Assembly: GCF_024323335.1 (NCBI RefSeq)
Contig: NC_066583.1
Coordinates: 272,498,916 to 272,562,915, forward strand
Reading direction: 5' to 3'
DNA: 64,000 nt
Source of the DNA: Lathyrus oleraceus
Taxonomy: Eukaryota > Streptophyta > Magnoliopsida > Fabales > Fabaceae
Shown here piece by piece: positions 21,721 to 33,846 of the stretch. Numbering within the stretch: position 1 is the stretch's first letter; each line of letters starts with the position of its first letter. The position numbers and the translations under genes were made by a program. The notes under the pieces were generated by a model. That model was not told where the DNA came from and searched no databases. It saw nothing but the letters and a program-made list of their open reading frames with translations.

Positions 21721-22618
21721 AACCTAACGAGTTAAAACCAACTAGGTAAGAATATTAAAACTCTTCGATCAGATCGAAGTGATGAGTATTTAATCCTAGA
21801 GTTTGAAGACCAGCGTAGGTCAGGCAGGATACGTCACCTACCTGAGATATATGGATATCTGATCAAGGTGATGTATTACTCATGGATCAAGATGAGCCTG
21901 TGACCTACTCATGGAATCTTCGCCTTGATGAAACAGTAAAACTGTATGGATTCATCAAGAACGAAGATGAGCCTTGTGTCTACAAGAAGATTAGTGGGAG
22001 CATGATCGTATTCCTGGTATTATATGTAGATGACATATTACTCATTGGAATCGATATCCCTACCCCGCAACAAGTAAAGTCTTGGTTGGGGAAATGCTTT
22101 TCTATGAAGGACCTGGGTGAAGCAGCCTATCAGAATCTATAAAGAGAGATCATGAAATGCTTGGCCTAAGTCAGAGTACATAGACAAAGTGCTGAGACGC
22201 TTTAATATGAATGATTCCAATCTGGTTATGTGTTTTGCTTAAATGGTGGCATTGTGAGCTTGAAAAGTTCAACGCAAGATGCAGTTGCTGATTCTACAAC
22301 TGAGGCCGAGTATATTGCTGCCTTTAGTGCAGCAAAGGAAGTTGTTTGGATCAATAAACTTGGCATAGTCCCTAGCATTGTGGATCCCATTGGTCTCTAT
22401 TATGATAACAATGGTGTTATCGCACAAGCTAAGGAGCCTAGATCTCACCAACGATCCAAACACATACTTAGACGTTGTGTGAAAATATGTAAAGTACCTA
22501 CACTTTACAATATTGCTAACCCACTGACAAAGCCTATTGCGCAGCAGAAGCATGATGGCCATACTAGATCAATGGGCATACGGGGTATGCCTGATTGGCT
22601 CTAGTGCTAGTGGGAGAT
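21721..22618 (+). pseudogene. pol: Copia-2 unit 1 pol remnants (RT and RNase H fragments) and polypurine tract
   Basis: Two broken pieces of pol. 21882-22142 covers the RT palm with YVDD intact (VLYVDDILLIG). 22230-22604 covers the RNase H end (STTEAEYIAA ... DNNGVIAQAKEPRSHQRSKHI). Integrase and the RT fingers are missing. Compared with unit 2, 569 bp are absent at the junction near 21805 (GAGTTTGA / GACCAGCG). A purine tract (GTGGGAGAT) precedes the LTR at 22619. Confidence 0.85.
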
Positions 22619-23751
22619 TGTTGGTGTAAGCCCTAGAGGCCAATACTTTTGGTACTTGTATCGAATAATAAAAAGGCATTTTCTTTATTATGGTTGATTA
22701 ATAAAGTCCCTGGAATAGATAGTCCGTTTAATGTATTAAGTGTGACTTAATCATGAGAACACATTAAACATAAGGACACTATTCTTAAAGTATCCATAGT
22801 CGAGTTTTAGTGTGAAGTGGGATAACATTAAAGCATTAAGACTATTATGTTTGTAGACTGATGATCACATCTCATAGATCATGGATAAAGAGTTATCAAG
22901 TCTTAAACATAGGTATGAATATTAGGAGTAATATTTATACCGGATTGACCCGCTATGAGAATACTATATAGAAAGTTATGCAAAGTGTCATAAGTTATTC
23001 TCATGGTGATAATTGTGTATACCACTCTTCGACCTGAAACTACTATGGATCCTAGATGTAGAGTCGAGTGCTTTGTTGCTGATCCAACATTGTCCGTAAC
23101 TGGATAACCATAAAGACAGTTGATGGGTACTCCACAAAGCATGCTGAGGGACATGAGTATCCTAGATGGAATTTGCCCATCCTGCGTAACAGGATAAATG
23201 TCTATGGGCCCAATATTGAACTGGACAAGGATGACACGGTCTATACCTTGTGTTCAATATAGACATAAGGGCAAAGGGGTAATTATACACATAATTATTA
23301 TCATAGGAGGTTTTGTCAGATCACATGACATTTTCGTGACTTGGGTAGCAGTGATGTGTTGCTAGATACCGCTCACTGTTTATTATGTTAAATGCGTGAT
23401 TTAATATAATTGCCAACGCCGCGAAAACCTATAGGGTCACACACAAAGGACGGATTGATGAGAGATAGAGTAACTAAGGAACACCGTAAGGTACGGTGCA
23501 CTTAAGTGGGAGACGAAATATGGTAAGGTACCAAATACTTAAGTGATTTTGGGAATATTATAAGATATGGGCCAAAATACACTTAAATGGGCTTTTTAGC
23601 TTGAAGCCGACACAAGTGGTTCTATAAATAGAACCCCTTGGGTAGAAGCATTGTCACTCCAATCCACTCAGACAGAAATTCAAGTAGAGACTTGGAATTT
23701 TGTTTCCCTCTTTCTCTCACTCAAAGCCTTCATTCATAACAGCTAGCACTG
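22619..23751 (+). repeat. Copia-2 middle LTR, interrupted
   Basis: First 1133 bp of the LTR. Identity to the other copies stops after GCTAGCACTG, where the Ogre-B LTR starts (TGTAACACC). The remaining ~230 bp, the primer site and the front of the next leader are lost. The bases CACTG (23747-23751) are the expected left duplication for Ogre-B. Confidence 0.92.
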
Positions 23752-26700
23752 TGTAACACCTCAAAATTTGCCCTCCTCTCTTGGGACTAGCTTAGCATAT
23801 TGCATTTCATCTTGTAGGTCATTAGTCATTGCATCTTTGCATATCATGTGGAAACATTGAGCAAGTCATCCTCCTAGGTCTTTATCAGAAGATGGAGAAG
23901 TTAAAAAGATTCAAGCTTGAGGGTCTCATGAATTGATCACTAACCATCTGAGGTTTGTGCTTAAATTGGGGTTTCTTGGTTCCTCAAGGAGATTGAGCAT
24001 TATCTTGGATGAAATGGTAAAACATCATCATCATGGGCTTATCATCACCAAGAGGTTCATTGTGCCTGACAAGCTTCCTTGGGATTAGGGTTTTGACCTC
24101 TGGTCAACCCTAATCAGTTGTATTGTGCCAATCAGGGTTTCTTCAAGGAGATGAGGTTTTTATGAGATGGGGATCATCATATGGTTTTAATGAGCTTGTG
24201 AAAGCTAGGGTTTCATTTTGGAGCCATTTCATCAGGAGATTGAGGCTCAAATTCATCTATGCATGACCAAGTCATCTATCAATTGGAAAGAGTCAACCAA
24301 AAGTCAACTGTTGGATTTGGAGGTGGGAAGTGGTTAGAAATACTTCATTCATGTTCAAACAAGTCTCATTTGACATTTCAAACATCAACTTTGAAGAAAA
24401 TAAAGTCAGGACAAAACTTTCCAAAAATAGAAAGTGACTTGTAATTTGAAATTGCCAAAAATGGAAAGGTTTTCTCCTCAAGATTACATCATCAAAAATG
24501 CTTCAAATGAAATTTTGTTGAACATGAAAGTTGTAGATCTTGTTCTCCCATTTCCAAAAAGTCCAAGATCATGAATTTCTTATGTGTGGTTGAGGAGATA
24601 TGGATCAATCTTGGTCAAATGAACATGGAACTTCAAAAGGGCATAACTTTCAAACCATAAGTCCAAATGAGATGGCTCCTTTTGCAACATTCTTGTTTTA
24701 ACCTCTAGTGTCCAAAATTGGCATTACATGGCATGTATTCCATTCATTTAAATATTTGAAAATTCAATTCATTTTGGAGGGAAAAATCAAGTTCAAAAAT
24801 AATGCATTGTTTTCACATTTTAACATTTCCATTGATCTTAAAACATGATTTTGAGTGAAATACAAGGCAAAAACATGCACTATTCACATGCCATGCCATG
24901 CATAAGGTGAAAAAATAATTTTTGCAAAACACCTCCAAATTAACCATTTTTCATTAGCATTTGATTAGAACTTAATTAATCATGATTAGTGAAGCATATA
25001 TAACACAAATCATAACAGAATTTTCACACTTTCCAATTCTAGATCTAGAAATTCTCAAAGTCTCTCAAAATTCTCTCTCATTTTTTCTCAAGATTTCTTC
25101 ACATCTCATGCATTTTTCTTGATTAATTCATCATTCTTAAGCATTTGTGAGCAAGATTGAAGCTGGAACCAAGCCAATTCGTGCAGTTTGGAAGCATACA
25201 TGAAGCTTGTTCATCAATGGTGAATTTCAAATTCTGTTGAATCAAGGCCAATTGAACATCAAGACTTCATCCATACACTCATACAAGCTTGCTAGAACAC
25301 ATTGGAAGCATTGCAAGGCGCTGAAACACGTGGATTCAAGAACTGCACTTCAAGAGGTCACTTTTTCGATCTCTTTATTTCTTGCAATTGTTGTGTGATT
25401 CTTGTAGATCTTTTAATGGTGATGATTCTGCAATTTGAATCGAGTGATTTGGTGGAATATTCATGAAGTTACATGTGTTTAAAGTTTGCATGATGAATCT
25501 TATTTTGCTCAATCCACATGATTCTTGATGTTTTAAGCTTATTTGTTGATTGATTATTGATGTACTATGAAAGATCTACCAATTAGTATGTTTAATTTTA
25601 AGAAATAAGAAAATTGTTCATGTTGATGATGAACACGTACTGTTCATTGTGCGCGAATTCTGGAGAAGAAGAAGTTGCACTTTTGGCAACGGTTTTCCTG
25701 ATGAAAATCCGTTCCCTTAGAATGAGCGCAGGACTTTAGGCCACGCTGCAAAACCGCTCCCATAGGTGTTAGGGCAGCGCTCTCATTGGCTGCATGGGAT
25801 AGCCATGCAAGAGCGCGCTTTTGTAATTCAAAAAGGCCCTGGGTTCGATCCCAGGCTGTGGCATTTGTTCATGCTTCATTTCCATTTTTTCCATATATTC
25901 ATATAGGTACTTCATGCATTTTTTTATTTTTCTTCCACTTTAAAAAAATCAAAACAAATAGAATAATGATCCAAAAAATATGGGAATTTTTGCATCTTGT
26001 TCCAGATTGTTTCTAGTTTTTTTTTCATTATTTTTCCAGAAATTTTGCATGGATGGAAATTTATTTTGCCTAGGGTTTGTGTACATGTGTGCATTTTGAA
26101 CATTGCCTTGCTAAATCAATTGTGAAATGCTCAATTCTTATCCAATGCTCATGAAATTTTACATGCTTAAACTAGATATCTTGGTGGACATTTTGGTGTT
26201 GAGTTTGCATTTTTATCAATTGCCATTGCTGAGTTATGATTTTTCTAAGTTAGGTGTGACAATTTGTGTCACACCTTGTGATGTTCATCTTGTGCTATGT
26301 GTTTACCCTATCGAATGAATTCCAATTGCCATGATGTTTTGTATGATGCTTGATATGAATGTTGTGAATGATCATGAATTTTATGGAATTTTTGATTGCA
26401 TTTCTGATTTGTTTGAGATTTTTCTTGCTGGATTGTCATTTGGGAGCTTTTGAATAGTCATGATTTTAAATGATTTGTGAAATAATGGTTGTTTATCATA
26501 TGAATGTGAAATTTTTCACATTGATTCTAGACACATTGAAGTTTATTTTGGCTTTGGTTTGAGGTCTTTATCATTTGTCAATTCTATTTTAGGCTTGTGC
26601 TAAGTTGATGTACCAAATTGTGTCCTATTTGAGCTTGTTTGTGCTTGCTTTGACTTGATGAATTTGATTACCATGCTTAAACTTGTCCAAATGCCTTGAT

Positions 26701-28751
26701 TTTTGGTGTGTTGATCATATGGTGTGTTCTGTTTAGCCATGAGTTTTCTTGAGATTTATTGAATCATTTTTGAATTAATGTGCATTTGTTCATTCTGTTG
26801 CTTCAATGTGCTTCCAACTTGCATGCCTTGCCTTATTTGATTTGTGAAATGAATTTGGTTGATGCTATTTACATGAGACCTTTTGGATTGTGTTCTTAAT
26901 TGATTAAGGTTGATTCATGTTGAATTTCATGTTCTGTTTTGGATTATTTCTCCATCTTTGACCCTAGGCCTTGCCCTAGTGGTTTGTTGCTTATGTTTGA
27001 GTTTTGTCTTCAGGTTAAGAAGCACATGGCCATGATTGGATTGATTCACTTGCTTGAGTTGACTAATTGGTTAATGTTGACTAATTTTGATTTGTTTTGT
27101 AGGTGGTTTTTAGCTTATTTGAGTTGAGCTTGTGCTTTGCACCTTGTTGCATTGCTTGTCTGTTTGACTGTTGACTGTTGACTATTGGTTGTCTGTTTGA
27201 CTTTTTGAGTTGTATACTGATTGAGTTGGATTGTTTTCAGGTACATTAGTTGCTTAAGTTCATTTTGAACTTGCTTTTGCTTTGCTTGGTTGCTTAAGCA
27301 TTGAGGTATAATTTCTCTGACTCCATGTAGTCTGGAAGACCTGTCCTGTTACTTGGGCAGGCACCTGTCTGAAGTCCTCCTTAAGAGGCAATGCTTGTGT
27401 TTGTTTATCTTTGTGCCAAGCAGGAAAAGACCTTTGATAAGGCAATTGGCAGATAAAAGAGATGTGCAATCCATCTTCTGCTATTCAGTGTGTCATCCCT
27501 TTGCTCACATTACATGTTGATGCATTGTGGATATTAACCCAAGATCTTTGTTGTGTCAGTCATATGTGGAGAAGAGTTCCCACTTTCTGAACTCCCACAC
27601 CTTCATCTGGCTGAAGCTCTCCCAGGCCAGGGATAAGAGCTGTGGGGTCTTACCCTCACTTCCCATTTCATCTGCTTCACCCTAACTCTCAATGTTAGGG
27701 TTAAGAGCTAACATCACCCTGTTACAGTGGCTTGTTTGTCGAGGTTGACATGACCCCTTGACTAAAGCCTAACCCTGTGTGAGCCCACTTTGTTTGTATA
27801 TAGTGTGTGCTAACTGTGTGTATGCTTGCTCTTGTGATTGTATGCTTTGCTTTGCCTGTTTAGGATAGCTTGCTGCCTGTGCAAGTTAGATAGCAACCTC
27901 AACCTAGGACCATTGTGGAATGCATGATAACTATTAGGCTCGAGTCAGTCTCCCTTCTAGTTTGTCATTTCCCAGTCTCTGGTTAGGAGAAAGTTTCTCC
28001 CCTGTTAAGGGGAACTACGTTGCCCTGATCCTCATACCAGATGAGGTACGTAGGCAGGAGGTCGTACGAGATCTCTCTGGGCACCTTTTTTCCTTTTTTG
28101 TGTGTGTTTGCTTGACAGTTATTATGCTCGAGTTCCAGACTCCCTAGTAACTCGTTTGTTTGTTAACCTTCTTGTGTGTTAGGATATGGATGTAAGACCA
28201 GCGATTGGCAGTCCGTATCCTATTGGCGTTTGTTTGTGTGGAGTCTGACGTAAGTCCAACGATTGGCAGTCGGTTTCCGGTGTGGGTTTGTTTGGTTCGG
28301 AGTCTGATGTAAGTCCAGCGATTGGCATTCGGTTTCCATGTTTTCCTGTTTGCGTGTGTTTTGTTTCGGCGTGCGTGAGCCGAACTACGGTAGCTCTGAT
28401 TCTCATTCCCGATGAGATACGTAGGCATAGGATGCGATATCCTAGCGAGCCCGTTCCCCTCCCTTTCCATCTGTGTTTTATTCCAGCGTGTGTGCATTCT
28501 TTTGAGCAGTGTTTAGCAACCTTTCTTCTATCTTTTGAGCGTGGATCCCGTCGAGTACGACGGATGCGTAGGGGTGCTAATACCTTCCCTTCGCATAACC
28601 GACTCCCGATCCCATCTCTCTTTGGTCGCGAGACCATGTCTTTTCCAGGTTTACTTCGAGAGTTTCCTTTCCCTCTTTTGGGATAAATAACGCACGGTGG
28701 CGGCTCTGTTTGTTTTGTTTTTCCCGCCGGTTGTTTTTCGCGGATGCGACA
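23752..28751 (+). repeat. Ogre-B 5' LTR
   Basis: Exactly 5000 bp, TGTAACACCTCAAAATTTGCC to GATGCGACA. TATA box TATATAA at 24997-25003. A hairpin lies at 25688-25713, a tRNA-like stretch at about 25777-25855, and the triple TGACGTAAG/ATTGG-type repeat at 28181-28338. The last few hundred bases resemble the Ogre-A LTR end closely; the first part resembles it only in short blocks. Confidence 0.92.
25777..25855 (+). other. tRNA-like stretch with a Pol III B box in the Ogre-B LTR
   Basis: GGTTCGATCCC at 25842-25852 fits the B-box consensus GGTTCGANNCC. It sits in a T-arm-like stem, CCTGG (25838-25842) with CCAGG (25851-25855). Upstream are a D-arm-like pair GCGCTC (25777-25782) / GAGCGC (25811-25816) and an anticodon-arm-like CTTTT (25818-25822) / AAAAG (25831-25835). 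The D loop is oversized and I find no acceptor stem, so it is not a working tRNA. The Ogre-A LTR has a decayed version of the T-arm part (TTCGATCCCAG near 11870). Confidence 0.45.
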
Positions 28752-28753
28752 GC

Positions 28754-28771
28754 TGGCGACTCTGCTGGGGA
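28754..28771 (+). other. Ogre-B primer binding site (tRNA-Arg type)
   Basis: TGGCGACTCTGCTGGGGA, two bases after the LTR end, identical to Ogre-A. Confidence 0.9.
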
Positions 28772-29998
28772 ATCTACAGAAGTTGACCTCTTGCTGGTTC
28801 ATCTTCCCTAAGCGAGTCTCTCCTAGCGTTCTCTAGGATAGTTAGGTTGCTTGTGTTGCTCTATTTATTGCATTTATGATTATTATGTTGTGTATATATT
28901 TGCATAAATGTTTGCATGCATCATACTATCATTGTGCTGTCTTCTGTACATGTGGTTTCTCTGATTTGGGGTGGGTGTTCTGAGTGGGGCTAAAACCCAG
29001 GCCCGAGTATACACCTAGGATTAGTGTGGTCTCATGTTGCCTCTCATGTTAGGTCAATATGTTTTGGGCGACGTGACATACCACAAGCCGGACGAGGTTC
29101 ATTTGAGAGTGCTCTTCCTTTGTGGGGTATTCCACTTTGGTTGAGTCACTCCATCTGAGCTATTGATTTCGGTAACCGATCTTTCCCGGATCTTTGGTTT
29201 AGATGATCTTAAGAGAGCTGCAACGGCACACCCGAAAGGGCAAACCCGTTGAGTATCTTTGCCCGATTGTCGAGACCATTATCCGCCATAGGATGACCTG
29301 ATTAGAATTCACCTGTGAGGGGAGGGTTGATTCTTACAGATGCATGTTCTGATGGTGACTTTGTTGGTGACTAATGGTTCAACTATTGATCAGAGTTCTA
29401 TTTATAAGTCGGATTTATGGACATTTATTTCCGAGACGCCGGAATGCTGTCCGCGGTATTTATTAGTGGGGATCCGTTTATTTCAGGATTCCCTGGGTTG
29501 ATTCAGATGGTGTGGTGGTTATCTGTTCAGAGGATCTCTGGTGATGATGGTGATGTATCCTTCAGTTCCATTTATTTTGGAACCTCAAGTCGGATTTGTG
29601 GGTTACATATTCCTTCAGATGGTTGTGATCAGTTCAGAGGCCGTAACTCAGTGCAGTAAATGTTCAGATGACTTGGAGGATGGCACAATGCATTGCATTC
29701 ACGCATCATCATCATCCACATTTTGCATTCATCGGCATCTAACTCATGTCTATCCATACTCAGGGTACATTCTCGATTGAGATTCTGGTTGAGGGACATC
29801 CAGATGTCAGAATATTATTGTCGAATTTTTTTATCCGTCTCGATGAAGCCAGAATCGAAGGAAAGAGTGTTCCTTATACGGATAGACATTGCATTCATGG
29901 GTGAGTCATAATAACCTGACTTCTGTTTTGCAGGTGTCAGTTTCTAACAGGTTTGGGTTTACTCAGGAATCATTGCCCGCGCACGCCGAATCATTCCC
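28772..29998 (+). other. Ogre-B leader
   Basis: No ORF1. The portion 28965-29330 is strongly similar to the Ogre-A leader, including the CAACGG - CCC GAAA GGG - CCGTTG hairpin at 29221-29251. Downstream of 29340 it diverges and shows nothing recognisable. Confidence 0.7.
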
Positions 29999-30835
29999 TT
30001 GCACGTAGCTCGTCCGCACAGATACCCTACCAGACGCAACACACCCAAATTGATGGATACTTCCAACACAGACATTCTCGAGCTGAAAGAGAAGACGGGA
30101 GAGTTGATCAATGTCATGCAAGAGTTCGCCTTGGGGCAGAAAGCAATTGCCGAGAAGGTGGGGAGGATTGAAGACTGGCTGAAGAAGGGGAAAATACAAG
30201 GAAACACTTCGTCGTCTGGATCGAAGAAATCCTTTGGTAATGGTCAGCATAAGAAGGAGGATGGCGCGAGTGCTGTGTATGCCCAGAGAGGATACGGTGG
30301 GGATCATTACTACCAGCACACTGCTGCGGTAACGATTCCTGCTGGTAATCAATTTGTACCACGGCAGCCTCAGTTCCCTCAACAGAGAACACAGAGAGCT
30401 GGGTACCAAGTGAGAAGAAGGACGACAGATCGTCATTTTAATAAGCCGCCCGTGACTTATGCCTCTCTGTTTAAAAGGTTGAAGGATCTTGGGTTGGTGC
30501 AGCCAAGAACATTGGTTCCAGTGAGACCGGATCAGAGGCTTGCAAGTTATGATGAGAATGTCAGGTGCGAGTTCCATGCTGGTGCACCTGGACATTACAT
30601 TGAGGGGTGTAAAGCTTTTAAGCATGTCGTTCAAGATTTGGTAGACTCCAAGGCCATCAATTTTGCACCATCTCCGAATGTTAATGCCAATCCCATGCCG
30701 GCACATGGTCAGGCGTTGGTGGGTGCAATTGCTGAAGATTCGGATCATGCCTGTGCGGTGGGTGAAGAGAATGACAGTGACTGCGAGTTTGATGGTTGGA
30801 TAAAACCGTGCGTACCAGGGAACTGGAAGGCCTAA
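29999..30835 (+). CDS. gag: Ogre-B Gag-like ORF lacking the capsid domain
   Basis: Open frame of 278 codons. The first ATG is at 29999; a second in-frame ATG after the PKL residues (MDTSNTDILELKEK, about 30053) better matches the coiled-coil start of other Ogre Gags. Residues 19-65 form a likely coiled coil. The frame then jumps directly to the basic Q/R-rich linker and the CX2HX5HX4C motif (CEFHAGAPGHYIEGC, about residues 190-205). The capsid domain of about 250 residues seen in Ogre-A and Ogre-C is absent, yet the frame stays open, in contrast to the wrecked pol. It ends in an acidic tail (EDSDHACAVGEENDSDCEF). Confidence 0.7.
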   Translation: MHVARPHRYPTRRNTPKLMDTSNTDILELKEKTGELINVMQEFALGQKAIAEKVGRIEDWLKKGKIQGNTSSSGSKKSFGNGQHKKEDGASAVYAQRGYGGDHYYQHTAAVTIPAGNQFVPRQPQFPQQRTQRAGYQVRRRTTDRHFNKPPVTYASLFKRLKDLGLVQPRTLVPVRPDQRLASYDENVRCEFHAGAPGHYIEGCKAFKHVVQDLVDSKAINFAPSPNVNANPMPAHGQALVGAIAEDSDHACAVGEENDSDCEFDGWIKPCVPGNWKA

Positions 30836-31141
30836 AAGATCATCACTGTCACTCATCCGGAAGAGTAATATTTCCTGTTTTCAATTTTGTTTGCATGAAA
30901 GCCATACGTTTTGCCCGAAACGAATTGGTCCATTGTAAGGGCCACCTCATGTGTTTCATTGTGCAACATTTTGCATCATTAATAAATGGATGTTTTTCAC
31001 ATTAAAAGCGGTGTTTCCTGTTTTTCATTTATTTTTGCAGTTTAAAAACAAATAAAAATGGCAATGTTTGTTTGTTTTCATTTTTTTCCCTTTTTGATTT
31101 GTCTCGTTCCGACTTCGAAAAATAATTCTCCGGATCTCATT
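30836..31141 (+). other. Ogre-B intron-like gap before pol
   Basis: Non-coding, pyrimidine-rich. A TTTATTTTTGCAG acceptor-like site ends at 31040. Ogre elements are known to splice between gag-protease and pol; the protease part is missing here, so the donor cannot be placed. Confidence 0.5.
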
Positions 31142-33009
31142 GATAACAATTTGGTTACACCTCTGTATGACTTCGACAATCCGATCTATCATGCCGAAGA
31201 AGAAGGCGAAGAAGATTGTGATCTGCTGGAAGATTAGCCAGGTTGTTGAAACAAGAGGAGAGGGTGATTCATCCGCAAGTGAAGCGGTTCAAGATTGTTA
31301 ATCCAGGTACCGCCGAGGTCAGAAAGGAAATGAAAATTGGGGCCGCTTCAGAGTCGAGTCGAGAGCAGAATGGTAGCCTTGTTGAAAGAGTATGTCGACA
31401 TCTTCGCCTGGTCGTGTCAGGATATGCCAGGGTCGGATACCGATGTCGTTGTGCACAAGCTACCATGGAGAGAAGACTGTCCTCTAGTGAAGCAGAACGC
31501 CAGTGCCACGTATCAGAGTGACTTTGTTTCATGATATGATTCATCGTGGAATCAAATGCTATGTTGATAACATAATAGCAAAGTCCCAAGCAGAAGAGGG
31601 GCATTTGGTAGATCTGGCCAAGTTATTTGATCGGTGGAGACAATTCAGACTGAGGTTGAGTCCGAATCAGTGCACTTGTGGAGTGCTGTCCGGTAAACTG
31701 TTGAGGTTTATTATGAGCGGATAAGAGGAATCGAGGTCGATCCTGCTAAAAAAAAATTAAAAAGAAAAGAAAAGGAAAAAGCAATGCAAGAAATGCCTGA
31801 ATCGAAAACAAAAAGAGATCAAACGGTCAGGTGGAATAATGGTTGCCAAGGGGCATTGAGAAATAAAAGAGTAGTTGCAGGAGCCTCCGATTCTGTTGCC
31901 TCCCTATGGAGAGAGACCGTAAACCCTATACTTGACAGCCCTTGAGGGGTCTATGAGGTGTGTACTGGGGCAGCATGACGAGTCTGGTTGAAAAGAGCAT
32001 GCAATTTACCTTAGCAAAAAGTTTACCGATTGTGAAACAATACATTCACTGCTCGAGAAAACTTGTTGTACTTTGGCATAGGCTGCTCGCCGACTGAGAC
32101 AGTATATGCTGGTCCATACCACTTTGTGGATTTCCAAGAGGGACCTGATCAAGTAAACCAGTGAAAAGCCAGCATCGACCGGATGGGTTGCGGGATGGAA
32201 AATAATTCCGACTGATTCGTGATATACAGTACACCTCTCAGAAGGTGATCAAGGGGAGTGTATTGTCTGATTATCTCACTCAGCGACCCATTGAGGATTA
32301 TCAACCAAGGAAGTTTGAGTTCCCTGATGAGGACATCTCGAGGTTCTCAAGTCGAAAGATTGTGAGGAACCGATCCCGGAGGAGGGGCCTGACCCTGAAT
32401 CCGAACGGATTCTGATGTCTGATGGGGCTGTTAACGTGAATGGTAGGAGTTGGTGTTGCTTTGGTTACGCCAAAAAGATCCCCCATTCCTTTTGTTGCCC
32501 GGATAACATTTGAATGCACCAACAATGGTGGCTGAGTGCGAAGCCAGTATCCTGGGTATCGATCTTCGGTGAGTACGTCTACTGGGGCAACGCCTTTCTC
32601 GCTCGTGTATGGGATGGAGGCGGTGCTATCGGTTGAGGTTTAAATTCCCTCTCTGAGAGTCCTGATGGACGTGAAATTGCAAGAGGCTGAATGGGTAAGG
32701 ACCCGGTATGTAAGGAGTCCGATTGAGGAAAAGAGGCTGGCAGTTACTTGTCATGGGGCAGTTGTACCCAGTGAATGAAGCGTGTTGTTGACCGGAAAGT
32801 GCGACCTCGTGCGTACCACGTGGGAGAGCTGGTATTGAAAAGGATCCTTCCTTCTCAACGATCGTAGGGGCAAGTGGACATACAACTATGAAGGTCCATT
32901 CGTGGTCAAGAAGGTTTTCTCTGGCAGAGCCTTGTTGTTAACGACCATGGATGGCGAGGATTTTCCATCCCCTGTGAATGCGGACGCAGTTAAAAAATAC
33001 TTCGTATAA
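31142..33009 (+). pseudogene. pol: Ogre-B pol, mosaic of short fragments
   Basis: Pieces of pol in order but in shifting frames with gaps: the N-terminal segment (ARLLKQEE near 31250), RT palm (FHDMIHRGIKCYVDN, near 31530; the last catalytic Asp replaced by Asn), RT thumb (NQCTCGVLSGKLLRF), RNase H (ENLLYFG region near 32060), the aRNH segment (AECEASILGID, near 32535), then directly the integrase C-terminus (32580-33009, ending LKKYFV). The integrase catalytic core is missing. A 31-base A/G-rich tract interrupts the thumb at 31748-31779. Not functional. Confidence 0.8.
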
Positions 33010-33752
33010 ATAGACCCGCTGTACGAAAAGAACAAAATACTCCAGGCAAAAATGGGCATCCCGGCGAACCGAAAAAAAATGGAAAAGGTTCGGGCAAAAA
33101 TTAGGGATAAAAATGAAAAACTGTACACCCGGCAAGTCGAAAACCTGAAAAGGCGACTTGGGCAAAAAAGGGTATCCCGGTGGACTGAAAACCCGAAAGG
33201 GCGGTCCAGGCAAAAGAGGGATTGAAACGAACAACTGCGTCTGGCATGATCGTTTGTACTTTGGATATGACATGGATAGTCCCCGGTAGGGATCGGTCGG
33301 AAGCGTCTTGTTCAGAAGGCAGAAAGCACGGAGAGTCTGAGGACATATGGGGTGTAACCAAGTTGGAACTCGACGAGATCACGGTTTCACATTTCCATTA
33401 GGATAGATTTTTCCTTTTGTGCGCAATTACCTCTTTTCAGGAATTGCTTCCTTTGTATTGCTCGGTTTTGAGCCGCACCTTTTCAATCAATAAAATGCAT
33501 ATTCAGTCAAATAATTTTGTTTTTGTTTTCATTACCGCTTTGATTGCAAAAACATCCAGTTATTTTTTATAAAGAATCTTTGCATTTCGAAACATGGAGA
33601 TCCCTTCCAATGCATGTTTATAAGATTGAAAGCTTGAAATCTTATTCGGAAGGTTGAGTGACCCAGGTGTTGAGGCTTTGGTATACCTGGGGCACATTTT
33701 TATCTAACGATCTCTTTTGCAGGAGCTGTTAGATATTTTCACTCACTTGCAG
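33010..33752 (+). other. Ogre-B 3' untranslated region with post-integrase hairpins
   Basis: Begins with three stem-loops: 33065-33092 (CGAACC/GGTTCG), 33133-33160 (CAAGTCG/CGACTTG with inner CCT GAAA AGG) and 33181-33208 (TGGAC/GTCCA with inner CCC GAAA GGG), each followed by GGCAAAA. The rest shows no feature. It breaks off at 33752/33753 into copia-2. Confidence 0.75.
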
Positions 33753-33846
33753 GTTTTGAATAAAATAGTGGGAGCATGTTTAATTAAAGGCCTAATTAAA
33801 TATGTCAATGATACTTATATTTTCATTAATCCTTGTGTAGATTACC
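33753..33846 (+). other. Copia-2 unit 2 leader remnant
   Basis: Matches 20361-20454 exactly in spacing (offset 13392). The junction with Ogre-B lies at GTTTTGAATA. Confidence 0.9.

Larger units (their letters stand above)
23752..33752 (+). mobile_element. Ogre-B: degenerate Ogre-type element, 3' end deleted
   Basis: One 5.0-kb LTR, primer site, leader, a shortened gag ORF, an intron-like gap, scrambled pol pieces and part of the 3' UTR. There is no 3' LTR: sequence passes directly into the copia-2 leader at about 33753. It is a different family from Ogre-A (the LTRs are related only in places) but shares the same primer site and leader motifs. Confidence 0.9.

Noticed and set aside
28179..28802. 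207-codon minus-strand ORF in the Ogre-B LTR, with a plus-strand partner
   Set aside because: Lies over LTR repeats and the LTR end, is not kept in the Ogre-A LTR copies, and has low-complexity composition.
30000..30856. Long minus-strand ORF overlapping the Ogre-B gag
   Set aside because: Antisense shadow of a coding frame with conserved Gag motifs on the plus strand.
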